A stretch of 64,000 nucleotides of DNA from Pseudomonas capsici (GCF_017165765.1 NZ_JAFGZD010000003.1:62001-126000), one strand, 5' to 3'. Positions 25,553 through 34,515 are shown, numbered from the stretch's first letter. Numbers and translations: made by a program. The notes: a model not told the origin generated them from the sequence alone.

Positions 25553-26381
25553 GGTAGCTCCTCTTCAGCAACCACTGATGAACGACGGTTACCAGCGTCA
25601 TCAGGCCGACCAGGATCATCGCCAGGGCACTGGCCATGTTCGGGTCGAGGCTGATATCACCGGAAACCATGGCTGCGATGCGGATCGGCAGCACGTTGAA
25701 GTTGCCGGTCGTCAAGGCATAGACGGTGGCGTAGGCCCCCAGGGCATTGGCCAGCAGAATCACGAAAGTACCCAGCAGGGCAGGCGTCAGGACCGGCAGG
25801 CCAATGTGGCGCCAGTACTGAAAACTGCTGGCACCGAGCAAGGCCGACGACTCGCGCCAGTCTTCGCGCAGGGCATCGAACGCCGGGTAGAGCAGCAGCA
25901 CGCCCAGCGGAATCTGGAAGTAGGTGTAAAGAATGATCAGGCCGGTCTTGGAATACAGATTGAAGTCTTCGATGATCCCGGCTTTCTTGAGCATCAGCGT
26001 CACTGCGCCATTGAAGCCCAGCAGAATGATGAAGGCGAAGGCCAGTGGCACGCCTGAGAAGTTACTGGTCATGTTGGCAAAGGAATTGACGAAGTCCCGT
26101 AGCCGCGAATCCACGTTGCGCAGCGAATGGCTGCCCAGTACCGCGATCACAATGCCGAACAGGCTGGACCAGAAACTGATCTCCAGGCTGAACTGAATGG
26201 CCTGACGATAGAAACGGGAACTGAACGCCTTGGCAAAGTTATCAAAGCCCCAGCCCGCTTCGGAGTGCAGGCTGTTGATCATGACCCACGCCAGTGGGGC
26301 AATCTGAAACACGATGAAGAACAGCGCAAAAGGCAGCAGGCAGAGTAGCCCCAGCCATTTGCCACGATTGTTGGTAGTCAA
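25539..26381 (-). CDS. ABC importer permease, first subunit (TTG start)
   Basis: The product has about 280 residues and six or more membrane helices, beginning MTTNNRGKWLGLLCLLPFAL. The EAA loop is WRESSALLGASSFQYWRHIGLPVLTPAL near residue 195. I place the start at TTG 26381 because GGGAGGT lies 7 nt upstream and the codon overlaps the stop of the phosphatase gene (TTGA). The frame stays open to 26447, but that extension lies inside the upstream gene. It is the PotB-type partner of the permease at 24755-25552. Confidence 0.85.
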   Translation of the reverse strand: MTTNNRGKWLGLLCLLPFALFFIVFQIAPLAWVMINSLHSEAGWGFDNFAKAFSSRFYRQAIQFSLEISFWSSLFGIVIAVLGSHSLRNVDSRLRDFVNSFANMTSNFSGVPLAFAFIILLGFNGAVTLMLKKAGIIEDFNLYSKTGLIILYTYFQIPLGVLLLYPAFDALREDWRESSALLGASSFQYWRHIGLPVLTPALLGTFVILLANALGAYATVYALTTGNFNVLPIRIAAMVSGDISLDPNMASALAMILVGLMTLVTVVHQWLLKRSYHVSR

Positions 26382-27184
26382 TTGAGGACCTCCCGGCAGA
26401 CCGGTTTGTCGTGGGGCACGCCGAGCAGTTCGCAGACAGTGCCGCACAGCTCGGTTTGTCTGGGGGTGGCCTGTGCGTCGAGACTGAATGCATCGCCCAG
26501 CACGAACAGCGGCACTTCACGTTCTTCGGGAAGCAGCCCGTTATGTGACCGGTCGTTGTTCATGCCGTGATCGGCGGTGATCAGTATCTGGTAGCCGGCA
26601 TCAAGCCAGCGTTGCAGGTAATCGGCAATCAGGATATCGGCGCTGCGTGCGCTGTTGCGGTATTGCGGGCTGTCGAGGCCGTGCCTGTGCCCGGCGTCGT
26701 CGATATTCATGGGGTGGATCAACAACAGATTCGGTGAGTGTCTGACTCGCAGGCTTTCGGCGTCGGCAAACAGATGCGAATCGGGGTAATGGTCGGCGTA
26801 GTAAAAGTGCCCGTGCTGAATCGGCAGTGCCGGATCGTCGGTATGGCGGTCCCGGGCGGCGTCGAACGGCGTTCGGTTATACAGCTCGCTGATCCAGTGA
26901 TAAGCCGCCGCAGCCGTGGTGAGGCCGGCATCGGTGGCGTAGTGAAACATGCTGCGCTGGTTGGACAAGCGTGAAACCTGATTATGCACAATGCCGCTTT
27001 CGATGGGTGTGACCCCGGTCAGGATGCACTCGTACAAGGGACGCGACAGTGCCGGCAACTCTGACTCGAGCTTGTAGAGCATGGCCCGGCCTGCGTTGCT
27101 GTAAGCCTGGAGATGGCCCATCGCATGCCTGGCCACTTCGTAGTTAAGGCCGTCGAGCACGATGAGGATGACATTGTGTTTCAT
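26378..27184 (-). CDS. Alkaline phosphatase superfamily phosphodiesterase/phosphonohydrolase-like protein
   Basis: The 268-residue protein starts MKHNVILIVLDGLNYEVA, with the metal-binding aspartate of the superfamily (LDG). A Thr/Ser nucleophile region follows (YECILTGVTPIESGI), then metal ligands in NIDDAGHRHGLD and ITADHGMNNDRSHNG. This pattern matches nucleotide pyrophosphatase/phosphodiesterases and phosphonoacetate hydrolase. No signal peptide is seen, so it should act in the cytoplasm on what the importer brings in. It is coupled by a 4-bp overlap to the permease gene. The substrate may be a phosphonate or phosphodiester; this is inference. Confidence 0.82.
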   Translation of the reverse strand: MKHNVILIVLDGLNYEVARHAMGHLQAYSNAGRAMLYKLESELPALSRPLYECILTGVTPIESGIVHNQVSRLSNQRSMFHYATDAGLTTAAAAYHWISELYNRTPFDAARDRHTDDPALPIQHGHFYYADHYPDSHLFADAESLRVRHSPNLLLIHPMNIDDAGHRHGLDSPQYRNSARSADILIADYLQRWLDAGYQILITADHGMNNDRSHNGLLPEEREVPLFVLGDAFSLDAQATPRQTELCGTVCELLGVPHDKPVCREVLN

Positions 27185-27275
27185 GAGCCGATCGCTCCAA
27201 CTGCAGTCGATACAAGGGTGTTACGGGAGAAACGGGCGAGCAGCCAGGCTGGCTCGCCCTCAAGCCTGTGTCGGA

Positions 27276-28343
27276 TCAGTTCATTTCGACGATGACTTGC
27301 TCGTTCCACATCTGTGGCAGTTTCTTGGAGGTCGCTTCCCAGGCTGCTGCGTTCTTGATTGGAGTCACGCCCTTGTACTGCTCGTTTGGCAGCAGTTTGG
27401 CCTGGACTTCTGCGGGCAGGGTCAGGTGCTCGGCACGAATCGGACGTGCGTTGCCTTTGGCCAGGTTGATCTGGCCGGCGTCGCTGAAGATGTATTCGCG
27501 GGTCAGTTTGGCTGCGTTCGGGTGTTTGGCGTATTTGTTGATGATGGTGGTGTAACCGGAAATCACCGAGCCATCGGACGGGATCAGCACCACGTAATCG
27601 TCCGGATTGCTCATCTTGGCCTTGTAGCTCAGGCCATTGAAGTCCCAGACGATACCGACTTCGACTTCACCTTTCTCCATGCTCTGGATGTTCGGGTTGT
27701 TGAGTGCCAGGCGTTTCTGCTTGGCCAGTTCGGTGAACAGTTGCAGGCCTGGAGCAACGTTGCTCTCGTCGCCTTTCATGGCGATGGCGGCGGCCAGTAC
27801 ACCGTTGGCCGCCTGGGCTGCGGTGCTCACGTCACCGATGGTGACCATGTATTTGCCGCTCTTGAGGTCGGACCATTTGGTCGGTACTTCAGAGCCGTGC
27901 AACAGCTTCTTGTTGACGATGAAGGCGATGGTGCCTGTGTAAGCCAGTGCCCAGTGGCCGTCCTTGTCCTTGGCCCAGTCAGGAACCTGTTCCCAGGTGC
28001 TTGGCTTGTAGGGCTGGGTGACGCCCTTGGCCACGGCAATCGGGCCGAAGGCTGCACCCACGTCGCCGATGTCGGCGCTGGCGTTGTCTTTTTCCGCATC
28101 GAACTTGGCCACTTCCTGAGCCGAGCTCATGTCGGTGTCCATGTGCTTGAGGCCGTACTTGCTTTCCAGATCGGCCCAGGTTGCTTTCCAGTTTGCCCAG
28201 TCATCCGGCATGCCGACGCTATTGACCGCGCCTTCGGTTCTGGCAGCGGCTTCCAGCGTCTTGAGGTCTGTGTCCGCTGCCATGACCGATGTACTCAGAG
28301 CAATGGCGGAACCGAGGAGTGATGCCAACAATAGGTGTTTCAT
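27276..28343 (-). CDS. ABC importer periplasmic binding protein (iron/phosphonate/polyamine-like class)
   Basis: The 355-residue protein has a signal peptide (MKHLLLASLLGSAIALSTSVMAAD) and a family-1/8-type extracellular binding fold. Examples are IGDVGAAFGPIAVAKG, LAYTGTIAFIVNKKLL, WDFNGLSYKAKM and GYTTIINKYAKHPNAAK. AAAAGGAGATTTGA precedes the ATG. It is the first gene of the minus-strand operon and is separated from the phosphatase gene by 91 bp. Its promoter region holds a TGGTCTAGATCA site for the divergent GntR regulator. Confidence 0.88.
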   Translation of the reverse strand: MKHLLLASLLGSAIALSTSVMAADTDLKTLEAAARTEGAVNSVGMPDDWANWKATWADLESKYGLKHMDTDMSSAQEVAKFDAEKDNASADIGDVGAAFGPIAVAKGVTQPYKPSTWEQVPDWAKDKDGHWALAYTGTIAFIVNKKLLHGSEVPTKWSDLKSGKYMVTIGDVSTAAQAANGVLAAAIAMKGDESNVAPGLQLFTELAKQKRLALNNPNIQSMEKGEVEVGIVWDFNGLSYKAKMSNPDDYVVLIPSDGSVISGYTTIINKYAKHPNAAKLTREYIFSDAGQINLAKGNARPIRAEHLTLPAEVQAKLLPNEQYKGVTPIKNAAAWEATSKKLPQMWNEQVIVEMN

Positions 28344-28391
28344 TCAAATCTCCTTTTGCACTTCTTCAGGAAGCGTTCGTTGCGGATGGTT

Positions 28392-28403
28392 TGGTCTAGA
28401 TCA
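28392..28403. promoter_or_regulatory. Candidate GntR/UTRA operator 1 (ABC operon side)
   Basis: TGGTCTAGATCA lies 49 bases upstream of the binding-protein gene. It is an imperfect palindrome of the type bound by HutC-subfamily GntR regulators (for example the phosphonate/phosphate regulator PhnF, TGG-N6-CCA-like). The same word recurs at 28670-28681. Confidence 0.55.
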
Positions 28404-28669
28404 GCAATACCTGAGCCAAGTTAGGCTTATTGCATGACATTTTTGTGTCTGGCGGTGTTTTCTGTTCTATGGTCAGAGCAGGTGTACTGCGCTGTGGGCT
28501 AAGCGTAGACCATCCCTAATAGCTTGTTTGCCAAGGGCTTGCCCGATGTTCAAGTGACCATTGGCATGGATTGTGAAGCGATTTGTCACATGACAGTCAT
28601 ATACGCGTCCTAGGCTTGAAAACACTTTCAATGAGGGCTCAAGTCTCGAAGCGTGCCCTTTAATGGAGC

Positions 28670-28681
28670 TGGTCTAGTCCA
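28670..28681. promoter_or_regulatory. Candidate GntR/UTRA operator 2 (regulator side)
   Basis: TGGTCTAGTCCA ends 13 bases before the ATG at 28695, next to the ribosome binding region. Binding here would let the regulator repress its own gene. Confidence 0.55.
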
Positions 28682-28694
28682 GCCAGGTATCCTG

Positions 28695-29420
28695 ATGCGC
28701 GAAGATGTACCACGAGCGGTAACGACCATTTGCAACGCTTTGCAGGAACAGATCGAGCACGGTTTGTTACCGTCAGGTAGCAAACTGCCTGCCGAGCGCA
28801 AGCTCAGTGAAGTATTTGATACGACCCGTATCACCCTGCGCGAAGCGCTGGTGCAACTGGAAGCCCAAGGGCTGATCTATCGCGAGGAACGTCGTGGCTG
28901 GTTCGTTTCGCCGCCGCGCCTGGCCTATGACCTGATCCGCCGTAGCCATTTTCATGCAATGGTTCAGGCTCAGGGGCGGGTGGCCGAAACCCAGGTCATT
29001 TCAGCAAGGTTGCAGCCGGCTTCGGCGAAAATCTGTGAAAAGCTTCAGTTGCCGGCACTTTCCAGCGTTATTCAGATCTGTCGTGCGCGGCGTATCGATC
29101 AGCGTCTGGTGTTGTATGTCGAGCATTACTTGAACCCGGAATACTTTCCCGGGATTCTCGATTGCGATTTCAGTCAGTCCCTGACCGAGCTGTATGCCAG
29201 TCGCTACGAGCTGAGCTACGGCAAGGTGCATTTCGAGATCGTGCCTACGGCGCTGCATGCCGATGCCTGCGCAGCGCTCAAGGTTTCAGTGGGCAGCCCC
29301 GGCCTGTGCATTGCCAGGGTCAACTATGACCAGCGCGGTCGCCTGATCGATTGCGACCTGGAATATTGGCGGCATGACGCGATTCATGTCAGTGCAGTGG
29401 CGGGGGATGTTCTGTCATAA
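28695..29420 (+). CDS. GntR-family transcriptional regulator with UTRA ligand domain (HutC subfamily)
   Basis: The 241-residue product has an N-terminal winged helix (ALQEQIEHGLLPSGSKLPAERKLSEVFDTTRITLREAL, about residues 14-52). The C-terminal UTRA ligand-binding domain has SVIQICRARRIDQRLVLYVEHYLNPEYFP and ends LIDCDLEYWRHDAIHVS. It probably represses the divergent ABC operon and its own gene until an inducer related to the imported compound binds. ATG 28695 is chosen over GTG 28653 because the earlier start would place the operator inside the coding region and adds residues without family similarity. Confidence 0.88.
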   Translation: MREDVPRAVTTICNALQEQIEHGLLPSGSKLPAERKLSEVFDTTRITLREALVQLEAQGLIYREERRGWFVSPPRLAYDLIRRSHFHAMVQAQGRVAETQVISARLQPASAKICEKLQLPALSSVIQICRARRIDQRLVLYVEHYLNPEYFPGILDCDFSQSLTELYASRYELSYGKVHFEIVPTALHADACAALKVSVGSPGLCIARVNYDQRGRLIDCDLEYWRHDAIHVSAVAGDVLS

Positions 29421-29426
29421 GTAAGC

Positions 29427-29463
29427 GAATCGCCTCCCGGCGATGAGTTCCGGTAGGCGATTC
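29427..29463. terminator. Shared terminator between convergent genes
   Basis: GAATCGCCT (29427-29435) pairs with AGGCGATTC (29455-29463) across a 19-nt loop. It lies 6 bases past the GntR gene and 10 bases past the stop of the convergent small gene, so it can serve both. Confidence 0.7.
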
Positions 29464-29473
29464 ACTTCAATAA

Positions 29474-29815
29474 CTACGGGACGATATCAACTTCGACCCA
29501 TTCGGATGCGCCGTTGTTTCTGACGTTGTAACGAACTTTCAGTTTTTTCCATCCTTCATGAATAAATGAAAAAGGGATCTTCAGCGTCAAGGGTTTTATT
29601 TGCCGTACCGTATGAAGTTGCGGAAAGGTAAGCTCCGCTCCCGCGGGTGTTCCTTCCCAGGGCGCAGATATCATGTCGCCTACCTGCATGCCCGGATATA
29701 CCGGAACAACGATATCTACGCCGCTTCTACGGATCTGCGCGATGCTCAAGGCACCGTCGTTGTTCAGTTGAGGCAGAGATGGCGGCGGTAAATGCTGTCT
29801 TGTCTGTGTATTCAT
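29474..29815 (-). CDS. Small single-module Ig-like protein, function unknown
   Basis: The 113-residue product starts MNTQTRQHLPPPSLPQL, with a proline-rich leader but no signal peptide. It then has one beta-rich module: VPVYPGMQVGDMISAPWEGTPAG, later LKVRYNVRNNGASEWVEV. This matches the module pattern of the 615-residue protein at 19764-21611 (G-D-x-I/L-x-x-x-W, then a V-x-Y-x-I/V-R strand). AAGGAAATTGATC precedes ATG 29815, so the longer frame to 29851 is rejected. Function unknown. Confidence 0.7.
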   Translation of the reverse strand: MNTQTRQHLPPPSLPQLNNDGALSIAQIRRSGVDIVVPVYPGMQVGDMISAPWEGTPAGAELTFPQLHTVRQIKPLTLKIPFSFIHEGWKKLKVRYNVRNNGASEWVEVDIVP

Positions 29816-30028
29816 GATCAATTTCCTTATTTTTTTAATATCGATTTCCAACAGTGCATTAAGGAACAGGAGAGATTGCCGTATGGACTTTCTCTCTATT
29901 CACTCTCGGTTTTAATCAAGTTTCTACTTGATGTTTAAAGGCAGCGAATAGAAGTTTTTATTTGCTGTCAACTGCTTTTCAAAGGGCGTGTGACGCTGAA
30001 TGCCTGACGCATTTTTGAAGGGAGTCGA

Positions 30029-30130
30029 ATGAGCTGCTTGCCGTTTTTCGTGCGGCTTTTCAAGCGTTCCGAATCGACTATGCCGACCATCATGGTTCGC
30101 GGCAGGGGTTGGGCTGGCACCCTGATGTAA
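30029..30130 (+). CDS. Possible 33-residue peptide
   Basis: A short frame (MSCLPFFVRLFKRSES and onward, ending GWAGTLM) starts 6 bases after GAAGGGAG, a strong ribosome binding site. It has a hydrophobic/basic start. It is too short to judge by composition, no homologue is known to me, and it could be chance. Confidence 0.3.
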   Translation: MSCLPFFVRLFKRSESTMPTIMVRGRGWAGTLM

Positions 30131-30135
30131 GACCG

Positions 30136-30175
30136 TTCGTGAATGAATCCGCTCGTTAGCGAACTCATTCACGAA
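30136..30175. repeat. REP-like palindrome (TTCGTGAATGA type)
   Basis: TTCGTGAATGA (30136-30146) and its reverse complement (30165-30175) flank 18 bases containing AATCCGCTCG-like sequence. It lies just past the stop of the aminopeptidase gene. Related elements occur at 31548-31588, 36667-36720 and near 60825. Confidence 0.7.
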
Positions 30176-30184
30176 GAAGGAAAG

Positions 30185-31474
30185 CTACGGCAGCTCGTGA
30201 CTGGCGTAGAACGCACTCAGGACTTTGACCAGATGCGACAGGTCATGGCTGCCGGCCAGTTCGCGAATCGAATGCATGGCAAAGGTCGGCAAGCCGATAT
30301 CCACCGTGCGAATGCCCAGATGGCTGGCTGTGATCGGGCCGATGGTCGAGCCGCAGGCCATGTCGCTGCGTACCACGAAGCTCTGTACCGGGACTTCTTC
30401 GGCCATGCACAGATGACGGAAGAAACCGGCGGTTTCGCTGTTGGTGGCGTAGCGCTGGTTGCTGTTGACCTTGATGACCGGTCCGGCATTGAGTTTGGGA
30501 CCGTGGTTGGCGTCGTGCTTTTCGGCGTAGTTGGGGTGAACGCCATGGGCGTTGTCCGCCGAGATCAGCAGCGACTTCTGGATGGTGCGTACATAGTCTT
30601 CACCGTTGGGCAGCAGGCGCTGGATGATTTGCTCCAGCATCGGGCCGTCTGCACCGCAGGTCGACGAGGAGCCGACTTCTTCATGGTCTGTGCACACGAG
30701 CAGAGCGGTTTCATCGGTGTTGCTGTTGAGCAGTGCCTGCAAGCCGGCGAAGCATGACAGCAGATTGTCCAGGCGGGCACCGGCAATGAAGTCGCCATTG
30801 AGTCCGACCACGGCTGCGCTCTGGGTGTCGTAGAAGCTCAGCTCGTAATCGAGCACCACATCGGCGTTCAGGTCATGTTCACGGGCCAGTTGCTCGGTGA
30901 GCAGGGCGCGGAAGTCGGCGCGTTCGTCGCCGGCCACCTGGGCCAGGATCGGCGGCAGTTCGTTCTGGGCATTGATCGCCCAGCCTTCATTGGCAGTGCG
31001 ATTGAGGTGGATGGCCAGGTTGGGAATGATCGCGATGGGCAGCCTGAAATCGATCAACTGGCTTTCGACCTTGCCATCGCGGCGGAAGGTCACGCGCCCG
31101 GCCAGCGACAGGTCGCGGTCGAACCATGGAGCCAGCAGCGCGCCGCCGTAGACTTCTACGCCCAGTTGCCAGAAGCCCTGACGCTGCAGCTCCGGTTGCG
31201 GTTTGACCCGCAGGCACGGGCTGTCGGTATGAGCGCCGACCATGCGGATGCCGCCGGTCAGCGGCGAATGGCGACCCATTCGGAAGGCGACGATGGAAGA
31301 GTCGTTGCGGGTGACGTAATAACGCCCGCCGGTTTCGATCGCCCAGGTTTCACGTTCGTCCAGACGCTGGAAACCGGCCGCTTCGAGATGATTTACAAGG
31401 GTTGCAGTGGCATGGAACGGGGTAGGGGAGGCCTTGAGAAAGTCGATCAGGCCTTTGTTCAGCTCTTCGCGCAT
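30185..31474 (-). CDS. apeB: M18-family aminopeptidase
   Basis: The 429-residue product shows the M18 metalloaminopeptidase motifs. These are [14 protein letters not shown] (first zinc histidine), [36 protein letters not shown] (catalytic and zinc-binding acids) and [21 protein letters not shown] stands near the C-terminus. It removes N-terminal residues, often acidic ones, from peptides in the cytoplasm. The start at 31474 follows TGGAGCTACCT; the frame extends to 31537 without similarity. It precedes no obvious operon partner. Confidence 0.93.
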   Translation of the reverse strand: MREELNKGLIDFLKASPTPFHATATLVNHLEAAGFQRLDERETWAIETGGRYYVTRNDSSIVAFRMGRHSPLTGGIRMVGAHTDSPCLRVKPQPELQRQGFWQLGVEVYGGALLAPWFDRDLSLAGRVTFRRDGKVESQLIDFRLPIAIIPNLAIHLNRTANEGWAINAQNELPPILAQVAGDERADFRALLTEQLAREHDLNADVVLDYELSFYDTQSAAVVGLNGDFIAGARLDNLLSCFAGLQALLNSNTDETALLVCTDHEEVGSSSTCGADGPMLEQIIQRLLPNGEDYVRTIQKSLLISADNAHGVHPNYAEKHDANHGPKLNAGPVIKVNSNQRYATNSETAGFFRHLCMAEEVPVQSFVVRSDMACGSTIGPITASHLGIRTVDIGLPTFAMHSIRELAGSHDLSHLVKVLSAFYASHELP

Positions 31475-31547
31475 AGGTAGCTCCAGACAGCAATGGCGCG
31501 AGTTTACCGTATTGGCCCCGGTCGTGCGTTTTCGCAAACTGCAGGAG

Positions 31548-31588
31548 CGAATTTATTCACGGAAATGCTTCATTCGCGAATAAATTCG
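31548..31588. repeat. REP-like palindrome
   Basis: CGAATTTATTC (31548-31558) pairs with GAATAAATTCG (31578-31588) within the longer frame GCAGGAGCG...CGTTTCTGC. It lies between apeB and rluA and is of the GGAGCGAATTTATTCGCG family common in pseudomonads. Confidence 0.75.
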
Positions 31589-31623
31589 TTTCTGCAGCAG
31601 ACAGATTGGATAGGGGCGAACAA

Positions 31624-32259
31624 TCAGAACGGTGCCGCACACTCGAACTTCAGCCGCTCGCCACTGACCGGGTGGGTGAAACTCAGCATGCTGGCATGCA
31701 GGCACAGGCGCGGATAGGCCGCCAATGCCTCGGGATGTGCGTACAAACCATCACCCAGCAGCGGATGCCCGATGGACAGCATATGCACCCGCAACTGGTG
31801 CGAGCGCCCTGTGATCGGGGTGAGTTCCACACGGCAGTGAGTGTCGTAGCGCTCGACGATCTTCCAGAAGGTCAGCGCATGTTTCCCGGACTCATGATCC
31901 ACCACATGCCGGGGTTTGGTCGGCGGGTCGTAGCGCAGGGGCAGGTCGATGCTGCCGCTGTCCAGAGTCGGCTGACCCCAGCACAGGGCGGTGTAGGCCT
32001 TTTCGGTTTCGCGGTCATGGAACTGGCGTGACAGCTCGCGATGGGTATCGGCATCCCGGGCGAGCAGGATGATGCCGGAGGTTTCCCAGTCCAGTCGGTG
32101 CACGATTCGGGCTTCGGGGTAGCCGTTTTCCTGCAGGCGGGTAATCAGGCAGTCCTTGTTGTCGTCGGCACGACCGGGGACTGAAAGCAGTAATGTGGGT
32201 TTATCGATGACCAGAACAGCGGCGTCCTGGTGGATGATGCGGATGTTCGACAACGGCAT
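31624..32259 (-). CDS. rluA: Dual-specificity RNA pseudouridine synthase RluA
   Basis: The 211-residue product carries the RluA-family catalytic motif RIVHRLDWETSGIILLA, in which the aspartate of HRLD attacks the uridine. LTPITGRSHQLRVHMLSIGHPLLGD follows. It lacks an S4 domain, as RluA proper does. RluA makes pseudouridine at 23S rRNA position 746 and tRNA position 32. The start at 32259 follows GAGGCCGTTGC. The gene lies 90 bp downstream of minE on the same strand, matching the pseudomonad minCDE-rluA order. Confidence 0.9.
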   Translation of the reverse strand: MPLSNIRIIHQDAAVLVIDKPTLLLSVPGRADDNKDCLITRLQENGYPEARIVHRLDWETSGIILLARDADTHRELSRQFHDRETEKAYTALCWGQPTLDSGSIDLPLRYDPPTKPRHVVDHESGKHALTFWKIVERYDTHCRVELTPITGRSHQLRVHMLSIGHPLLGDGLYAHPEALAAYPRLCLHASMLSFTHPVSGERLKFECAAPF

Positions 32260-32349
32260 GCAACGGCCTCGAAACGCTGGAAACGCCAACGGCGGTATGC
32301 GCGGCACCCGATGACAGGGCCGCCCATACCGCCGTGGACAACTGCCGGA

Positions 32350-32610
32350 TCAGCGATCGGGCAGGGTGATGTTGAGTTCCAGGATCGAACAGCTGCCCTG
32401 GTTCTCCAGAGCGACCTGTACCTGGTCTGACTCGATGTTGACGTATTTGCGGATCACTTCCACCAGTTCTTTCTGCAGGGCAGGAAGATAGTCGGGCGTC
32501 GGTGTGCTCCGCTGGCCGCGTTCGTGCGCCACGATGATCTGTAGACGCTCTTTCGCTACCGAGGCCGTGCTTTCTTTTTTGCGGTCACGAAAGAAGTCAA
32601 AAATATTCAT
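32350..32610 (-). CDS. minE: Cell division topological specificity factor MinE
   Basis: The 86-residue product begins [12 protein letters not shown], the membrane-binding amphipathic tip. The MinD-contact helix follows ([17 protein letters not shown]), then the dimerising C-terminal domain. MinE stimulates MinD ATPase and drives the pole-to-pole oscillation. Its ribosome site (GGAGGC) lies inside the end of minD and no bases separate the genes. Confidence 0.97.
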   Translation of the reverse strand: MNIFDFFRDRKKESTASVAKERLQIIVAHERGQRSTPTPDYLPALQKELVEVIRKYVNIESDQVQVALENQGSCSILELNITLPDR

Positions 32611-33423
32611 TTAGCGGCCTCCAAAAAGACGCTCGAACCATCCTTTCTTCTGCACATCGACGAAACGATGAGCAACGTCCTTGCCCAGCAAACGATCGAC
32701 CGCATCGCTGTACGCCTGACCGGCGTCGCTCTGGTCGTCGAGAATGACCGGGATACCCTGGTTGGAAGCCTTCAGGACCGCCTGGGATTCCGGGATTACA
32801 CCCAGCAGACGGATCGAGAGGATTTCTTCGACGTCTTCGACGCCGAGCATTTCACCCTTGGTGACGCGCTCCGGATTGTAGCGGGTCAGCAGCAGGTGTT
32901 CCTTGATCGGGTCTTCGTTGCGCTCTGCCCGGCGCGACTTGCTGGCCAGCAGGCCCAGCATGCGGTCCGAGTCACGTACCGAAGAGACTTCCGGGTTGGT
33001 CACGACGATCGCTTCATCGGCGAAGTACATGGCCAGGTGGGCACCCTTTTCGATACCGGCCGGCGAGTCGCAGATCACGAACTCGAAGTTTTCCTTGAGC
33101 TCGTCGAGAATCTTCTCGACGCCTTCTACGGTCAGGGCATCCTTGTCGCGGGTCTGGCTGGCAGCAAGCACATAGAGGTTTTCCAGGCGCTTGTCCTTGA
33201 TCAGGGCTTGGGTAAGTGTCGCTTCGCCGTTGACGACGTTGACGAAGTCGTACACCACGCGGCGCTCGCAACCCATGATCAGGTCCAGGTTACGCAAGCC
33301 GACGTCGAAGTCGACGATCACTGTTTTATGGCCACGCAGAGCGAGGCCTGTGCCGATGGCGGCGCTGGTGGTGGTCTTGCCCACACCACCCTTGCCGGAT
33401 GTAACCACGAGAATCTTGGCCAA
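32611..33423 (-). CDS. minD: Septum site-determining ATPase MinD
   Basis: The 270-residue product has the deviant Walker A motif GKGGVGKTT at residue 10 and GLRNLDLIMGCERRVVYD. CDSPAGIEKGAHLAM is also present, and the C-terminal amphipathic membrane-targeting helix is KKGWFERLFGG. MinD binds membrane with ATP and recruits MinC to block FtsZ rings away from mid-cell. It is coupled to minE and lies 230 bp downstream of minC; nothing is seen in that gap. Confidence 0.98.
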   Translation of the reverse strand: MAKILVVTSGKGGVGKTTTSAAIGTGLALRGHKTVIVDFDVGLRNLDLIMGCERRVVYDFVNVVNGEATLTQALIKDKRLENLYVLAASQTRDKDALTVEGVEKILDELKENFEFVICDSPAGIEKGAHLAMYFADEAIVVTNPEVSSVRDSDRMLGLLASKSRRAERNEDPIKEHLLLTRYNPERVTKGEMLGVEDVEEILSIRLLGVIPESQAVLKASNQGIPVILDDQSDAGQAYSDAVDRLLGKDVAHRFVDVQKKGWFERLFGGR

Positions 33424-33653
33424 GGTGTATCACCCCTAGAGGAAAAGGACAGTTAGTCCCTGAAGAGCATCCCTTGAAGCGACGTTAATCGAAGAATGAC
33501 GGAAATCACGGAAGCTCGCCTTCAAAGATGGCTCTGGGCCACTACTTCGATGAGTGTAACCATCGAGAAACAGGTGTTTCTCCGGATTTCCTACAGCCTT
33601 TACTACGTTTTCGCGACGAATCAGAGATGCTTTGAAAATTGCGGCAGTATCCG

Positions 33654-34394
33654 TTAAAGACGAATGATGTTCAACACGTCGCCGGACAGGCTGACTTGTA
33701 CGGGAGAGCCCCAGAGAGGATCCCTGCGCAAGTCTTCGGAAACCTTGTATTGCCCGGCGATTGAAATCAGTTCGGCGCCCAGTTGTTGGCAAAATATCCG
33801 TGCCTTGGTGTCGCCCTTGATGCCTGCCAGTGCCCTGCCGCGCATTGGGCCGTAAACATGGATGTTGCCATCGGCCAGAAGTTCCGCACCCGGGCTAACG
33901 GGGGCCACGATCACCAGGTCGCCGCCCTGGGCATAAATCTGCTGTCCGCCGCGTACTGGAGCGGTTATCACCCGCGTCGGCTTGATGGCCGGCTCCGGCG
34001 GTTTCTCGGGAATCTTTTTCGGCGCTTCTGCTTCGACAGGCTCCAGCACACGTTCGCGGGCACCGGAAGGCGGCAGTACGGGAAGATCGACGGCAATGGC
34101 TGCGGCAATGTCTTCGATGCGGCTGGCCCGGATCGCCAGAGTGCGCAGGCCATGTTGGCGGCAGACGCGCATCAGGCCGGGGAGGTCCACCGTGCCCTCA
34201 TTGGGCGCGAGCTTGTCCAGTGCGAGGATCAGCGGGGTATTGCTGAAGAAGTTCGGGGCCTGGGCGACCTTGGCCGCCAATTGACGGTCCAGGGCATCGA
34301 GGTTGTTCCGGGCCAGCTCCATGACGGTGATGGCCAGCATGCTGCCTTTGAGCTGGAATACTGGGTCCGGGTTTTGCGATTCGATCTGGCTCAT
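33654..34394 (-). CDS. minC: Septum site-determining protein MinC
   Basis: The 246-residue product has the N-terminal FtsZ-inhibiting domain ([30 protein letters not shown]). A Pro/Glu-rich linker ([17 protein letters not shown]) and the C-terminal beta-helix follow ([43 protein letters not shown]). The start at 34394 ([10 protein letters not shown]) is chosen over 34463, which adds non-family residues. It is divergent from the acyltransferase gene with a 121-bp shared promoter gap. Confidence 0.96.
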   Translation of the reverse strand: MSQIESQNPDPVFQLKGSMLAITVMELARNNLDALDRQLAAKVAQAPNFFSNTPLILALDKLAPNEGTVDLPGLMRVCRQHGLRTLAIRASRIEDIAAAIAVDLPVLPPSGARERVLEPVEAEAPKKIPEKPPEPAIKPTRVITAPVRGGQQIYAQGGDLVIVAPVSPGAELLADGNIHVYGPMRGRALAGIKGDTKARIFCQQLGAELISIAGQYKVSEDLRRDPLWGSPVQVSLSGDVLNIIRL

Positions 34395-34515
34395 GGTCGG
34401 GATACACAACAGCTTGTCGCTAAAAGTGCCGAGACTTATAACGAGAACGCCCGCGAGCCGCAAGCCGGGTCGAACCGATGTAGAATGCGCAGCCTTTGTC
34501 CTGACGGAAGCTTAA

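Larger units (their letters stand above)
28344..28694. other. Divergent promoter region of the ABC operon and its GntR regulator
   Basis: These 350 bases contain no gene. They separate the ABC operon (minus) from the regulator (plus) and hold two similar TGGTCTAG palindromes, one near each gene, listed separately. Sigma-70 promoter boxes are not obvious enough to call. Confidence 0.6.
29816..30184. other. Gap with an AT-rich part, a possible 33-codon ORF and a REP-like palindrome
   Basis: The first 120 bases are AT-rich and probably carry the promoter of the small Ig-module gene. The rest holds the short ORF at 30029-30130 and the palindrome at 30136-30175. A minus-strand open frame (29968-30168) is not supported. 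Confidence 0.5.

Noticed and set aside
29968..30168. Minus-strand ORFs of 66 and 82 codons in the gap before apeB
   Set aside because: Overlapping frames without ribosome sites, ending in or starting from the REP-like palindrome.
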